A stretch of 6,878 nt of DNA from an uncultured Gammaproteobacteria bacterium (GTDB lineage: Bacteria > Pseudomonadota > Gammaproteobacteria > PS1 > Pseudothioglobaceae): assembly GCA_929200175.1 (NCBI GenBank), contig CAKMYR010000066.1, positions 1 through 6,878 on the forward strand. Reading direction: 5' to 3'. The position numbers and the translations under genes were made by a program. Below, in pieces: positions 1 to 5,208 of this stretch. The notes under the pieces are model-generated. The model had not been told where the DNA came from, searched no databases, and saw nothing but the letters and a program-made list of their open reading frames with translations. How positions within the stretch are numbered: position 1 is the stretch's first letter; each line of letters opens with the position of its first letter.

Positions 1-55
1 TTGAAATAATTACGCTCTGATATTGACCTTTTTAAAGATAATGAAAGTTTAAAAT
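1..55. repeat. Left copy of exact 55-bp terminal repeat (circular join)
   Basis: Bases 1-55 are identical to 6824-6878. An exact repeat at the two ends of a short contig, with an open reading frame continuing across the join, is what an assembler produces from a closed circle. The 55-bp length matches a common assembly k-mer, so the repeat is probably an overlap and not biological redundancy. The unit length would be 6,823 bp. Confidence 0.93.
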
Positions 56-98
56 AATGCCATTGTAATTTACTGTACTTAATGTTTTTTGAATACAT
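1..98 (-). CDS. Small basic 45-aa protein, N-terminal part (crosses the circle join)
   Basis: An ATG at 98-96 opens a frame that reaches base 1 and, when the circle is closed (base 1 followed by 6823), continues to a TAA at 6786-6784. The whole product is 45 aa. It begins MYSKNIKYSKLQWHYFK and is rich in Lys, Tyr, Phe and Ser, with no Cys and no membrane segment. I do not recognise it. Support for coding is moderate: an ATG start, an A-rich upstream stretch, its own upstream gap, and a T-rich stem-loop over its stop. A basic, aromatic-rich small protein could bind nucleic acid, but that is inference. It could also be a chance ORF in AT-rich DNA. Confidence 0.45.
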   Translation of the reverse strand, partial: MYSKNIKYSKLQWHYFKLSLSLKRSISERNYF

Positions 99-145
99 AA
101 TAACTTTTTTAAATTAATATGAAGCCATTACAAAAAAATATAATA

Positions 146-201
146 ACTAAGCAATGAGGCACGAAATTGTATGTTATTATATTTTTTAAACTTTGCTTAG
201 T
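146..201. repeat. Inverted repeat, 9-bp perfect arms, 38-bp spacer
   Basis: ACTAAGCAA (146-154) is the reverse complement of TTGCTTAGT (193-201). Allowing one bulged base, the pairing continues through TAAT/ATTA on the outside. It sits in the gene-free stretch 99-339, between the terminator of the AT-rich operon and the 45-aa ORF. It could be an RNA hairpin, a protein-binding site or part of a recombination site; nothing here decides which. Confidence 0.5.
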
Positions 202-211
202 ATTAATAAAT

Positions 212-248
212 AAAGCAGAAAACTACTATTATTAGCTTTCTGCTTTTT
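212..248 (-). terminator. Intrinsic terminator downstream of the AT-rich operon (possibly bidirectional)
   Basis: AAAGCAGAAA (212-221) pairs perfectly with TTTCTGCTTT (237-246), a 10-bp stem with a 15-nt loop. Read on the minus strand it lies about 94 nt after the stop of the 415-aa gene and is followed by ATTTATTAAT. Read on the plus strand it is followed by two more T. It could therefore stop transcripts from either side. Confidence 0.7.
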
Positions 249-339
249 ACTGTGTTCAGATGTAGACCAGCTTTCATACTTTTTATTTTTACGATTTTAA
301 TAATCGAAAAAAAGTTTTTTACTATTACAAATATATCAA

Positions 340-1587
340 TTATTCCAGAACTAAATATTTTATGCTTCCGTTAAATGACAATTCTATTTTATCATTAATA
401 CTATTCTTTTTATAATACAATCCTTTTAAATTACTTTCATCAATAATTAAATTAGACAAACTATTTTTTATACTATTCAATTCAACTATTAATTTATCTT
501 TTTCATAATTAGAAGCTACTTTTAAATTCTCGTTAATCTCTTTTAATCTTGATTGAAGTTTAGATTTTTCTAGTCTTTTTTGAGATACTTTATATTGTTC
601 TTTTAGTATATCAGATTCAACATTTTTTAAGTCTTTATTATCTTCTATAATTTCAACTACATTAAAATCATTTATACTATTTTCAATACTTATCACATTT
701 GATAACTTATTATTTATATCTACCTTTTTATTACTAAATACTAATCCTTTCAAAATATATCTATTATTCAAAATCTTATTTAAACTATCTAAAGAAACAT
801 CGTTAAAAATAATTTCTCTCGAACTATAAATACTATCTGTTTTTCTAAACTCTAATTTATCTATAACAACATTAGCATTATCTTCTATTTTAACAATACT
901 ATTATCTTCTAAAATATCTAAATTATCTATTGAAGCATTTACTAAAAAACCTTTGTTACTAATTACATTTCCATAATATCTATAACTATAATCTACTTCT
1001 AAACAAATATTACTTCCTTTATATTCTCTATAAATATGTTCAATAGTATTAAAAGACTTGTTATAATTTGACCAAAAACCATTTGCAAAAAGTGGCTGTA
1101 AAGTGAAAGTTAAAATTGAAAAAATAAATAACAATATTCCTTCCGTTTTTATATTCCCTGTTCTTAATCTTAAATCGGGATTTGCTGGAATTACGCAAGG
1201 ATTTTTATTAAAAGGGTAGAATAACGGAATGCCTTGTACTGTAACCATATCTAATATCAAATGACTACCAAAACCAAATAATACAATTAACCAATAATAA
1301 TCTGTATCTAAATAATATCTCTCTATAAATGAAACTATAAATACAACCAAAAAATAAATCAATAAAGAATGTGTAATTGTTCTATGACCAAATTTTATAC
1401 TTAACCATTTTGAAAGTGGAAAGAATATTTTGCCTATTAAACTTTTTGTATGGTCAACATCTGGAAGAATACAACTAATTATTGTTATTGCAACTGTATA
1501 TTTATTTTCAAAAATATTAACGTCAAATAAACTACAAAATGTACCTGTAAAAACTATTCCGCCAGCTATATGATTATAAACTGTCAT
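340..1587 (-). CDS. YdjM/DUF457-like membrane metal-dependent hydrolase with long C-terminal extension (415 aa)
   Basis: Residues 1-175 match the layout of the YdjM/DUF457 family of inner-membrane putative metal-dependent hydrolases. Visible are His6 in NHIAGG, LPDVDH at 41-46, GHRTITHS at 67-74, and GSHLILDMVTVQG followed by PLFYPF at 107-126, separated by hydrophobic helices (about 30-40, 75-90, 97-112, 150-170). The His and Asp residues are the presumed metal ligands. Known members are often associated with mobile elements and have no proven substrate. Residues about 176-415 are not part of that family as I know it: a beta-rich stretch (200-320), then a Lys/Glu-rich coiled coil (about 325-385). 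The ATG lies only 2 nt after the stop of the upstream gene, so the two are probably translationally coupled. Base composition is far lower in GC than in the replication operon. I am confident of the N-terminal family; the role of the extension is unknown. Confidence 0.85.
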   Translation of the reverse strand: MTVYNHIAGGIVFTGTFCSLFDVNIFENKYTVAITIISCILPDVDHTKSLIGKIFFPLSKWLSIKFGHRTITHSLLIYFLVVFIVSFIERYYLDTDYYWLIVLFGFGSHLILDMVTVQGIPLFYPFNKNPCVIPANPDLRLRTGNIKTEGILLFIFSILTFTLQPLFANGFWSNYNKSFNTIEHIYREYKGSNICLEVDYSYRYYGNVISNKGFLVNASIDNLDILEDNSIVKIEDNANVVIDKLEFRKTDSIYSSREIIFNDVSLDSLNKILNNRYILKGLVFSNKKVDINNKLSNVISIENSINDFNVVEIIEDNKDLKNVESDILKEQYKVSQKRLEKSKLQSRLKEINENLKVASNYEKDKLIVELNSIKNSLSNLIIDESNLKGLYYKKNSINDKIELSFNGSIKYLVLE

Positions 1588-1589
1588 TA

Positions 1590-1937
1590 CTAAATACTAT
1601 CTAAATTATCTATATTCTTAATTACTATATTCTTACTTTTTAAATCTTCTTTATCATCTAAAATCAAAATGAAAGTCTTGTTAAATTTATCATCGTAAAA
1701 ACTAAATAATTCTACATTACTATTCTTTATTTCAAAAAACTTTTCGCCAATATATTCTACACTTTTGACTACTTTATTTCCTTTTATAAAATTCAATTTA
1801 TATCCTTTAGGTAATATTACTTTAACTTTAATTACTTCTTTATTAGACTTTTTACTTATAAATAATCTTTGAGAAAAACTATAATTACTAAATAATACTA
1901 CTACTACAATTACTAAATATTTATATACTTTATTCAT
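1590..1937 (-). CDS. Secreted or periplasmic protein of unknown function (115 aa)
   Basis: The N-terminus is a typical signal peptide: a basic start (MNKVYKY), a very hydrophobic core (LVIVVVVLF) and a likely cleavage after SNYSFS before Gln23, the Q being common in Bacteroidota. The mature part, about 93 residues, is Lys-rich with alternating beta-strand-like hydrophobics (VIKVKVILP, KTFILILDD) and has no Cys and no recognised motif. It is the middle gene of a tight trio: it starts 11 nt after the 54-aa gene and ends 2 nt before the DUF457-like gene. It probably works with the membrane protein at the envelope, which is inference from position only. Its GC content is very low, like its neighbours. 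Confidence 0.8.
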   Translation of the reverse strand: MNKVYKYLVIVVVVLFSNYSFSQRLFISKKSNKEVIKVKVILPKGYKLNFIKGNKVVKSVEYIGEKFFEIKNSNVELFSFYDDKFNKTFILILDDKEDLKSKNIVIKNIDNLDSI

Positions 1938-1948
1938 AATCTAAACCT

Positions 1949-2113
1949 TTAAAAAAATCTTGCTATTATTTTATATCTACTATCACTAAACTTCTTATTT
2001 GTATTTTCTTCAGTAATGAAATCTAAATCAATCGAAACTTTATTATACAATGCTATCTGTTTACAATTAATTCTATCCCAAATAAATACTTGAATACTTT
2101 TATCTTCTATCAT
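1949..2113 (-). CDS. Small protein of unknown function (54 aa), first gene of the AT-rich operon
   Basis: An ATG at 2113-2111 opens a frame ending in TAA at 1951-1949. The product begins MIEDKSIQVFIWDRINC and ends YKIIARFF. It is mixed charged and hydrophobic with no signal peptide, no clear membrane helix and a single Cys. An in-frame TAG lies about 20 nt upstream, so no longer form starting at ATG is possible. It is followed after 11 nt (including AGG) by the 115-aa gene, and this operon-like spacing is the main reason to call it a gene. I do not recognise a family. A small regulator or an antitoxin-like partner are possibilities without evidence. Confidence 0.6.
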   Translation of the reverse strand: MIEDKSIQVFIWDRINCKQIALYNKVSIDLDFITEENTNKKFSDSRYKIIARFF

Positions 2114-2131
2114 TTTAATACTTTCAAATTC

Positions 2132-2193
2132 TAACTAAATAAATCTTAACTAAATAAATCTTAACTAAATAAATCTATAACTAAATAAATCTA
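2132..2193. repeat. Four tandem copies of a 15-bp repeat (iteron-like)
   Basis: TAACTAAATAAATCT occurs at 2132-2146, 2147-2161, 2162-2176 and 2178-2192, all identical. One extra A (2177) separates the last two, and a further A follows copy 4, with a degenerate TAATCT after it. On the transcribed strand the unit is AGATTTATTTAGTTA. The array ends about 20 nt before the ATG of the 54-aa gene. It could be an iteron set for a DNA-binding protein, an operator array, or a slippage-prone spacer controlling the downstream operon. Confidence 0.85.
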
Positions 2194-2292
2194 TAATCTT
2201 ATAAATAAAAACTAAAATCATTTTAAGCCTTTTTAAGAGACTTTTAAAAACAAAATATATATTTATATTCTGTGTAATTTTTTAAATAAAAG

Positions 2293-2307
2293 AAAGGCGC
2301 GCGCTTT
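2293..2307. other. GC-rich near-palindrome in AT-rich leader
   Basis: AAAGGCGCGCGCTTT is palindromic except for one extra G, with a core of alternating G and C, in a stretch that is otherwise almost all A and T. It lies just downstream of a promoter-like box (2316-2309), near where a transcript would start, so it may be an operator or a strong 5' RNA stem. Confidence 0.45.
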
Positions 2308-2308
2308 A

Positions 2309-2329
2309 CAAAATTAGTATTTTGACAAA
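2309..2329 (-). promoter_or_regulatory. Candidate Bacteroidota-type promoter for the AT-rich operon
   Basis: On the minus strand TAATTTTG (2316-2309) matches the TAnnTTTG -7 box known for Bacteroidota. A TTTG (2329-2326) lies upstream but only 9 nt away, whereas the usual spacing to the -33 element is near 19 nt, so the match is partial. A second box, TATATTTTG (2259-2251), is an alternative. Either would give a long leader containing the tandem repeats. Confidence 0.3.
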
Positions 2330-2381
2330 GTTTTAAAGGATTGCATTTTTTACAAAAATGTAACGAGACTTTAAAAGCATT

Positions 2382-2398
2382 GCGTTCCATAGGAACGC
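2382..2398 (-). terminator. Hairpin at the stop of the recombinase-ATPase gene, likely terminator
   Basis: GCGTTCC (2382-2388) pairs perfectly with GGAACGC (2392-2398) around a 3-nt loop, and the stem overlaps the last base of the TAG stop. On the minus strand it is followed by AATGCTTTTAAAG, only modestly T-rich, so termination may be partial. It marks the boundary between the backbone operon and the AT-rich operon. Confidence 0.55.
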
Positions 2399-3912
2399 TA
2401 CAGAAACCTACGTTTTAAAGAATACATCATAGGGCGCATCATTAAAAGCGCAATCATTGCAACTGAACCGATAAATTTTAAAGCTGGTTCGTCCAACTCT
2501 TTTGCCATATAACGAGTAGCCATAACAACGCCAAGGAAAATCACAATAAGCCAAGTCATATCGATTTCCTTTAGTGCGCCAATATGTTTGACTTCACGCA
2601 CTACGTCATTTGATACAAACATTTCTTTTCTGTATCTGTCTACCAATTCTGTAATTGCTCGAGGATTTCCATTTGTTTGCGTGTAAATGTGATTGCGATA
2701 TAATTCCCAGTTTTCAACTTCCATACCAACCGAAAGGTTGTTAATTAACAACATTGAGTTGTGGCGATTTAAAGGTTTTATTTCAACCTTTTCAAAGTTC
2801 CAAATAAAAGACGTGTCTTTTATTTTAACTTCACGAGCCGAACAAATAATAACGAAATGGTCTTTAAATCTTTCGATTACTTTTTTACCACTTGGCGTAA
2901 TATTAGAAATGTTATCTATTACCAAAACATATTCTTTTGGTTTGGTTGCGCTCATAATTTTATCGCAAAGCGATAAAGTATTTTCACGCTGGATTTTTTT
3001 AACGATTTCGTCTTTATTAAAATCTTTCCAAAGAAGATTTAAAACCGCTTTTTTATCGTTACCAAACAAATAGAGTAAAATATTTACTAAAGATTTTTTA
3101 ATGCTTTCCGTATCGTCCAGCTTTAAAATCTTTTTATCAGTTTCAATGGTTTCCAATATTTTAGATTTTCCAACGCCAATTGCACCAATTAAAATCGTAT
3201 TAACGTTTTTATTTATGTTATTAGACAAATGAGCAATTTCTAAATTGCGACCAAACGTAAGTTTGTTATTTGAAAAATCTAAAGAAATGAGTTTGTTCCT
3301 TTTTGTGGCCATCGAAAAAACATTACTAATTTTCTTTAGAAAATTTGGTTTTTTTGATGTCACTTCGTTTACTCTCTCGATTAGTTTTTCCGTTGGGATT
3401 TGCGCATAAATTAAAGTAGTGTCAAATGCTTTGTGTCCTAGCATTGTTTTGATTTCTGCCAATTCCGTACCACTTGATAAATGATGCGTTGCGAAAGTGT
3501 GTCGCAAACTATGTGGCGAAAAGTTAGGAAGATTGCAACGCTTTTGATATTTCTTTAAAGCATCCCAAACCGCTTGACGTGAAATAAATTTACGCCCATT
3601 GCATCCAGCAAATAATGGTGTTTCTGAATTGTATTTTTTAAACGTCTCTAAATATTCCGCTAGATTTTGATATAGACGATTTGATATTGGTACCACACGA
3701 AAATCGTTAGCGTTTTTCTTTTTCAAAGATTTAACCGTTAAAAGTTTTTTCTTAAAATCAAAATTGCCAAGCGTTAAAGTACACGCTTCCGAAACACGAA
3801 GTCCAGCATCTAGCATAAGTAATGCAATTACTTTGTGCCTTAAAAACGAAATGGAATTTATTAACCTTTCGCTTTCCTCTTTGCTTAAATACTTAAAATT
3901 TGCTTGTATCAT
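2398..3912 (-). CDS. Fusion protein: tyrosine recombinase + P-loop ATPase + C-terminal membrane hairpin (504 aa)
   Basis: Residues 1-190 are a tyrosine recombinase catalytic domain with a full active site: Arg39 (GLRVSEA), a Lys near 64-66 in the beta-hairpin, His134 and Arg137 (HSLRH), His160 (LGHK) and Tyr169 (LIYAQ). The usual N-terminal core-binding (SAM-like) domain is absent; the chain starts directly with the catalytic domain. Residues about 215-440 are an AAA/STAND-type NTPase: Walker A GAIGVGKS at 243-250, Walker B YVLVIDN at 328-334, a sensor-1-like strand FVIICSAR at 353-360, and TNGNPRAI at 413-420, typical of ORC/STAND-like ATPases. Two hydrophobic helices (about 453-466 and 478-499) end in the basic SLKRRFL, so the protein should be anchored in the inner membrane. 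I do not know this fusion as a described family. It may couple integration to an export or partition ATPase. Met201, between the domains, could be an internal start for the ATPase alone. It follows the lipoprotein gene by 29 nt. Confidence 0.9.
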   Translation of the reverse strand: MIQANFKYLSKEESERLINSISFLRHKVIALLMLDAGLRVSEACTLTLGNFDFKKKLLTVKSLKKKNANDFRVVPISNRLYQNLAEYLETFKKYNSETPLFAGCNGRKFISRQAVWDALKKYQKRCNLPNFSPHSLRHTFATHHLSSGTELAEIKTMLGHKAFDTTLIYAQIPTEKLIERVNEVTSKKPNFLKKISNVFSMATKRNKLISLDFSNNKLTFGRNLEIAHLSNNINKNVNTILIGAIGVGKSKILETIETDKKILKLDDTESIKKSLVNILLYLFGNDKKAVLNLLWKDFNKDEIVKKIQRENTLSLCDKIMSATKPKEYVLVIDNISNITPSGKKVIERFKDHFVIICSAREVKIKDTSFIWNFEKVEIKPLNRHNSMLLINNLSVGMEVENWELYRNHIYTQTNGNPRAITELVDRYRKEMFVSNDVVREVKHIGALKEIDMTWLIVIFLGVVMATRYMAKELDEPALKFIGSVAMIALLMMRPMMYSLKRRFL

Positions 3913-3925
3913 AAAATTTTAATTG

Positions 3926-3939
3926 TGGCGATTTCGCCA
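3926..3939 (-). other. Intercistronic hairpin before the recombinase-ATPase gene
   Basis: TGGCGA (3926-3931) and TCGCCA (3934-3939) are perfect arms. Allowing a 4-nt loop leaves a 5-bp GC-rich stem. It occupies the 29-nt gap between the lipoprotein stop and the recombinase ATG, leaving an A/T-rich stretch before the start. It could be an attenuator, a processing signal or a modest translational control element. Confidence 0.5.
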
Positions 3940-3941
3940 TA

Positions 3942-4166
3942 TTAATATTCTTCGATTTCTTCTAATTGAAAATCCTGTAAATTTTCTATAATTAAATCGT
4001 CTTTATTGGTTTGAGCAATCGAGTCCGTAACTCTTAAATTATTTAGGTCTTTTTTCGAGAAATTTTGGTGCGTTTTACAGCTGCCTAAAGTTATCAAAAA
4101 TGATAATAAATATCCGACCATCATTGGTCGGCTATTCGATAATTCGTAATTGCTTAAAAATTTCAT
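3942..4166 (-). CDS. Small lipoprotein of unknown function (74 aa, or 60 aa from the internal ATG)
   Basis: The protein has a hydrophobic segment (VGYLLSFLITL) ending in the lipobox-like LGSC, with Cys30 as the probable lipidated residue. A short mature tail of about 44 residues follows, becoming very acidic at the end (LEEIEEY). No domain is recognised. Two starts are possible. The ATG at 4166 overlaps the end of rep by 35 bp and gives a long polar, basic N-region. The ATG at 4124 (residue 15) lies 7 nt after the rep stop and inside the loop of a strong hairpin (4131-4114). The first supplies the positive charges a signal needs. A lipoprotein placed between a replication protein and an ATPase, with a TolC-like protein in the same operon, suggests an envelope role, but this is inference. 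Confidence 0.7.
   Translation of the reverse strand: MKFLSNYELSNSRPMMVGYLLSFLITLGSCKTHQNFSKKDLNNLRVTDSIAQTNKDDLIIENLQDFQLEEIEEY
4114..4131 (-). promoter_or_regulatory. GC-rich hairpin with a start codon in its loop, at the rep-lipoprotein junction
   Basis: CCGACCA (4114-4120) pairs perfectly with TGGTCGG (4125-4131), leaving a 4-nt loop. On the transcribed strand the loop reads ATGA, so the ATG at 4124-4122 of the lipoprotein frame is held in the loop. The stem begins right after the rep TAG (4134-4132). A ribosome finishing rep would melt it, which would couple lipoprotein translation to rep, or it may set the choice between the two lipoprotein starts. Confidence 0.6.
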
Positions 4167-5208
4167 CTATTCTAGTGTTTTCGGTTAGTGTTTTTTGGTC
4201 GTGGATTTCATCGAATAATTTGTTTAATTTTTTCCTCATTCTATGCCTTTGTTGTTTGTCCTCGAAAATATCTAAACCAGCAACAAATGCAGATTTTCCG
4301 TAACCGTGTCGCATTAATTGATTAAAGAGCCAAACCAAGTATTGGTCATTTGGCGTTAAATCTTTTGAAATGTTTTCTTTTGTGATGCCTGTTACATAGC
4401 GTGGTAACGCATCAAATAAAACTTTTTCTTTCTCTTTTGCTTTCATATTTAGTAAGTCTTCAAATGATTTTATGTGGATTAAATTATGATGCTTTTTGTG
4501 TTTAGAGTTTTTTAGATTGACTTCTAAACGTGCAACGTTTGAAAAGTCCTGGTCTTTTAAAAACTTTTCGTAAAACTCTACAGAATTAAATTGCAACTCT
4601 GTGCCTTTATGATAAATCTTTGCAAATGGTTTTGCTGGTGTTGCTTTTTCTCTACGGTTGAATTGAATACCTACGTTTGTTTGTCTTGAAAAAGGAACGT
4701 CAACAAATTTTTGTAGTTGTGGTAAAACCATTGAATACAACATTTTATTTGATTGTATTAACTCTGATTGTGATGCTTCAAAGTCATAACAAAAATCTAT
4801 ATCACTAACCATACCTTGCAACCAAGCACGCTCATCTATATAAATAACTTGCTGGTTTATTATGTGGTCATAAACCATTTTCCAATTATCTTTTGTGATA
4901 CCTTCCGAATATCTATCACGCAACATTTTAGCGTTTACTTGAATAAATACAACCTCGTTAATATTGTTTCCCATTACCCAACTACCTAATGCAATTCTTG
5001 ATTTGATACCATAGGTATCATCTACAACGTGCTTTTGAAGATTTACAAAATCTTCCATTTCGCCTGTGTCTTTGTTTTTACGCTTTTCAAGTTCGCCACT
5101 ATGAACGTAAACACGTTGGTATTCTTCGCCTAGCTTGTTGTCCACTATTTGAACTAAACCACGAGGAAAAGTAATTTTTAAACTGTCAATTTTAATTAGC
5201 GATTTCAT
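4132..5208 (-). CDS. rep: Rolling-circle replication initiator (358 aa)
   Basis: The layout is that of phage and plasmid replication initiators of the Rep_trans / gene II-like groups. The start has IDSLKITFP, then an acidic strand pair DIDFCYDF (about residues 137-144), then GIQFNRRE, PFAKIYHKG with a Tyr that is a candidate nicking residue, and VARLEVNLK, the conserved R-x-E strand that follows in these families. Length is normal for the group. These proteins nick one strand at the origin and prime copying from the free 3' end. Its ATG lies inside the end of the TolC-like gene (17-bp overlap), and its stop is overlapped by the longer lipoprotein frame, so it is in the middle of an operon. 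I am fairly sure of the role from motif order and context; the exact family and the catalytic Tyr are inferred by eye. Confidence 0.8.
   Translation of the reverse strand: MKSLIKIDSLKITFPRGLVQIVDNKLGEEYQRVYVHSGELEKRKNKDTGEMEDFVNLQKHVVDDTYGIKSRIALGSWVMGNNINEVVFIQVNAKMLRDRYSEGITKDNWKMVYDHIINQQVIYIDERAWLQGMVSDIDFCYDFEASQSELIQSNKMLYSMVLPQLQKFVDVPFSRQTNVGIQFNRREKATPAKPFAKIYHKGTELQFNSVEFYEKFLKDQDFSNVARLEVNLKNSKHKKHHNLIHIKSFEDLLNMKAKEKEKVLFDALPRYVTGITKENISKDLTPNDQYLVWLFNQLMRHGYGKSAFVAGLDIFEDKQQRHRMRKKLNKLFDEIHDQKTLTENTRIDEIFKQLRIIE

Larger units (their letters stand above)
2114..2397 (-). other. 284-bp leader region between the two operons
   Basis: No convincing gene is present. Reading in the direction of transcription it holds the hairpin at the end of the fusion gene (2398-2382), an AT stem-loop (CATTTTT at 2344-2350 pairing with AAAAATG at 2354-2360), a promoter-like box (2316-2309), a short extremely GC-rich patch (2293-2307), an AT-rich stretch with another TA-N3-TTTG box (2259-2251), and the tandem repeats (2193-2132). 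An 18-aa ATG frame from 2221 ends within the repeats and is too short to call. Confidence 0.55.

Noticed and set aside
203..277. 24-aa minus-strand ORF with a hydrophobic end (MKAGLHLNTV...)
   Set aside because: Its second half is the terminator stem-loop; too short to support as a gene, although a tiny membrane peptide cannot be excluded.
2132..2193. CRISPR array
   Set aside because: Repeats are 15 bp and directly adjacent with no spacers, and there are no cas genes.
2322..2350. Sigma70-like TTGACA on the plus strand
   Set aside because: No matching -10 at the right distance, no plus-strand gene downstream, and this -35 is not used by Bacteroidota primary sigma factors.
2693..3073. 126-codon plus-strand open frame
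   Set aside because: It lies wholly antisense to the ATPase part of the fusion gene, whose motifs are clear; it has no recognisable domain and no neighbouring plus-strand genes.
4100..4303. 67-codon plus-strand open frame with hydrophobic stretch
   Set aside because: It is antisense to rep and the lipoprotein; hydrophobicity follows from the opposite strand's charged codons.
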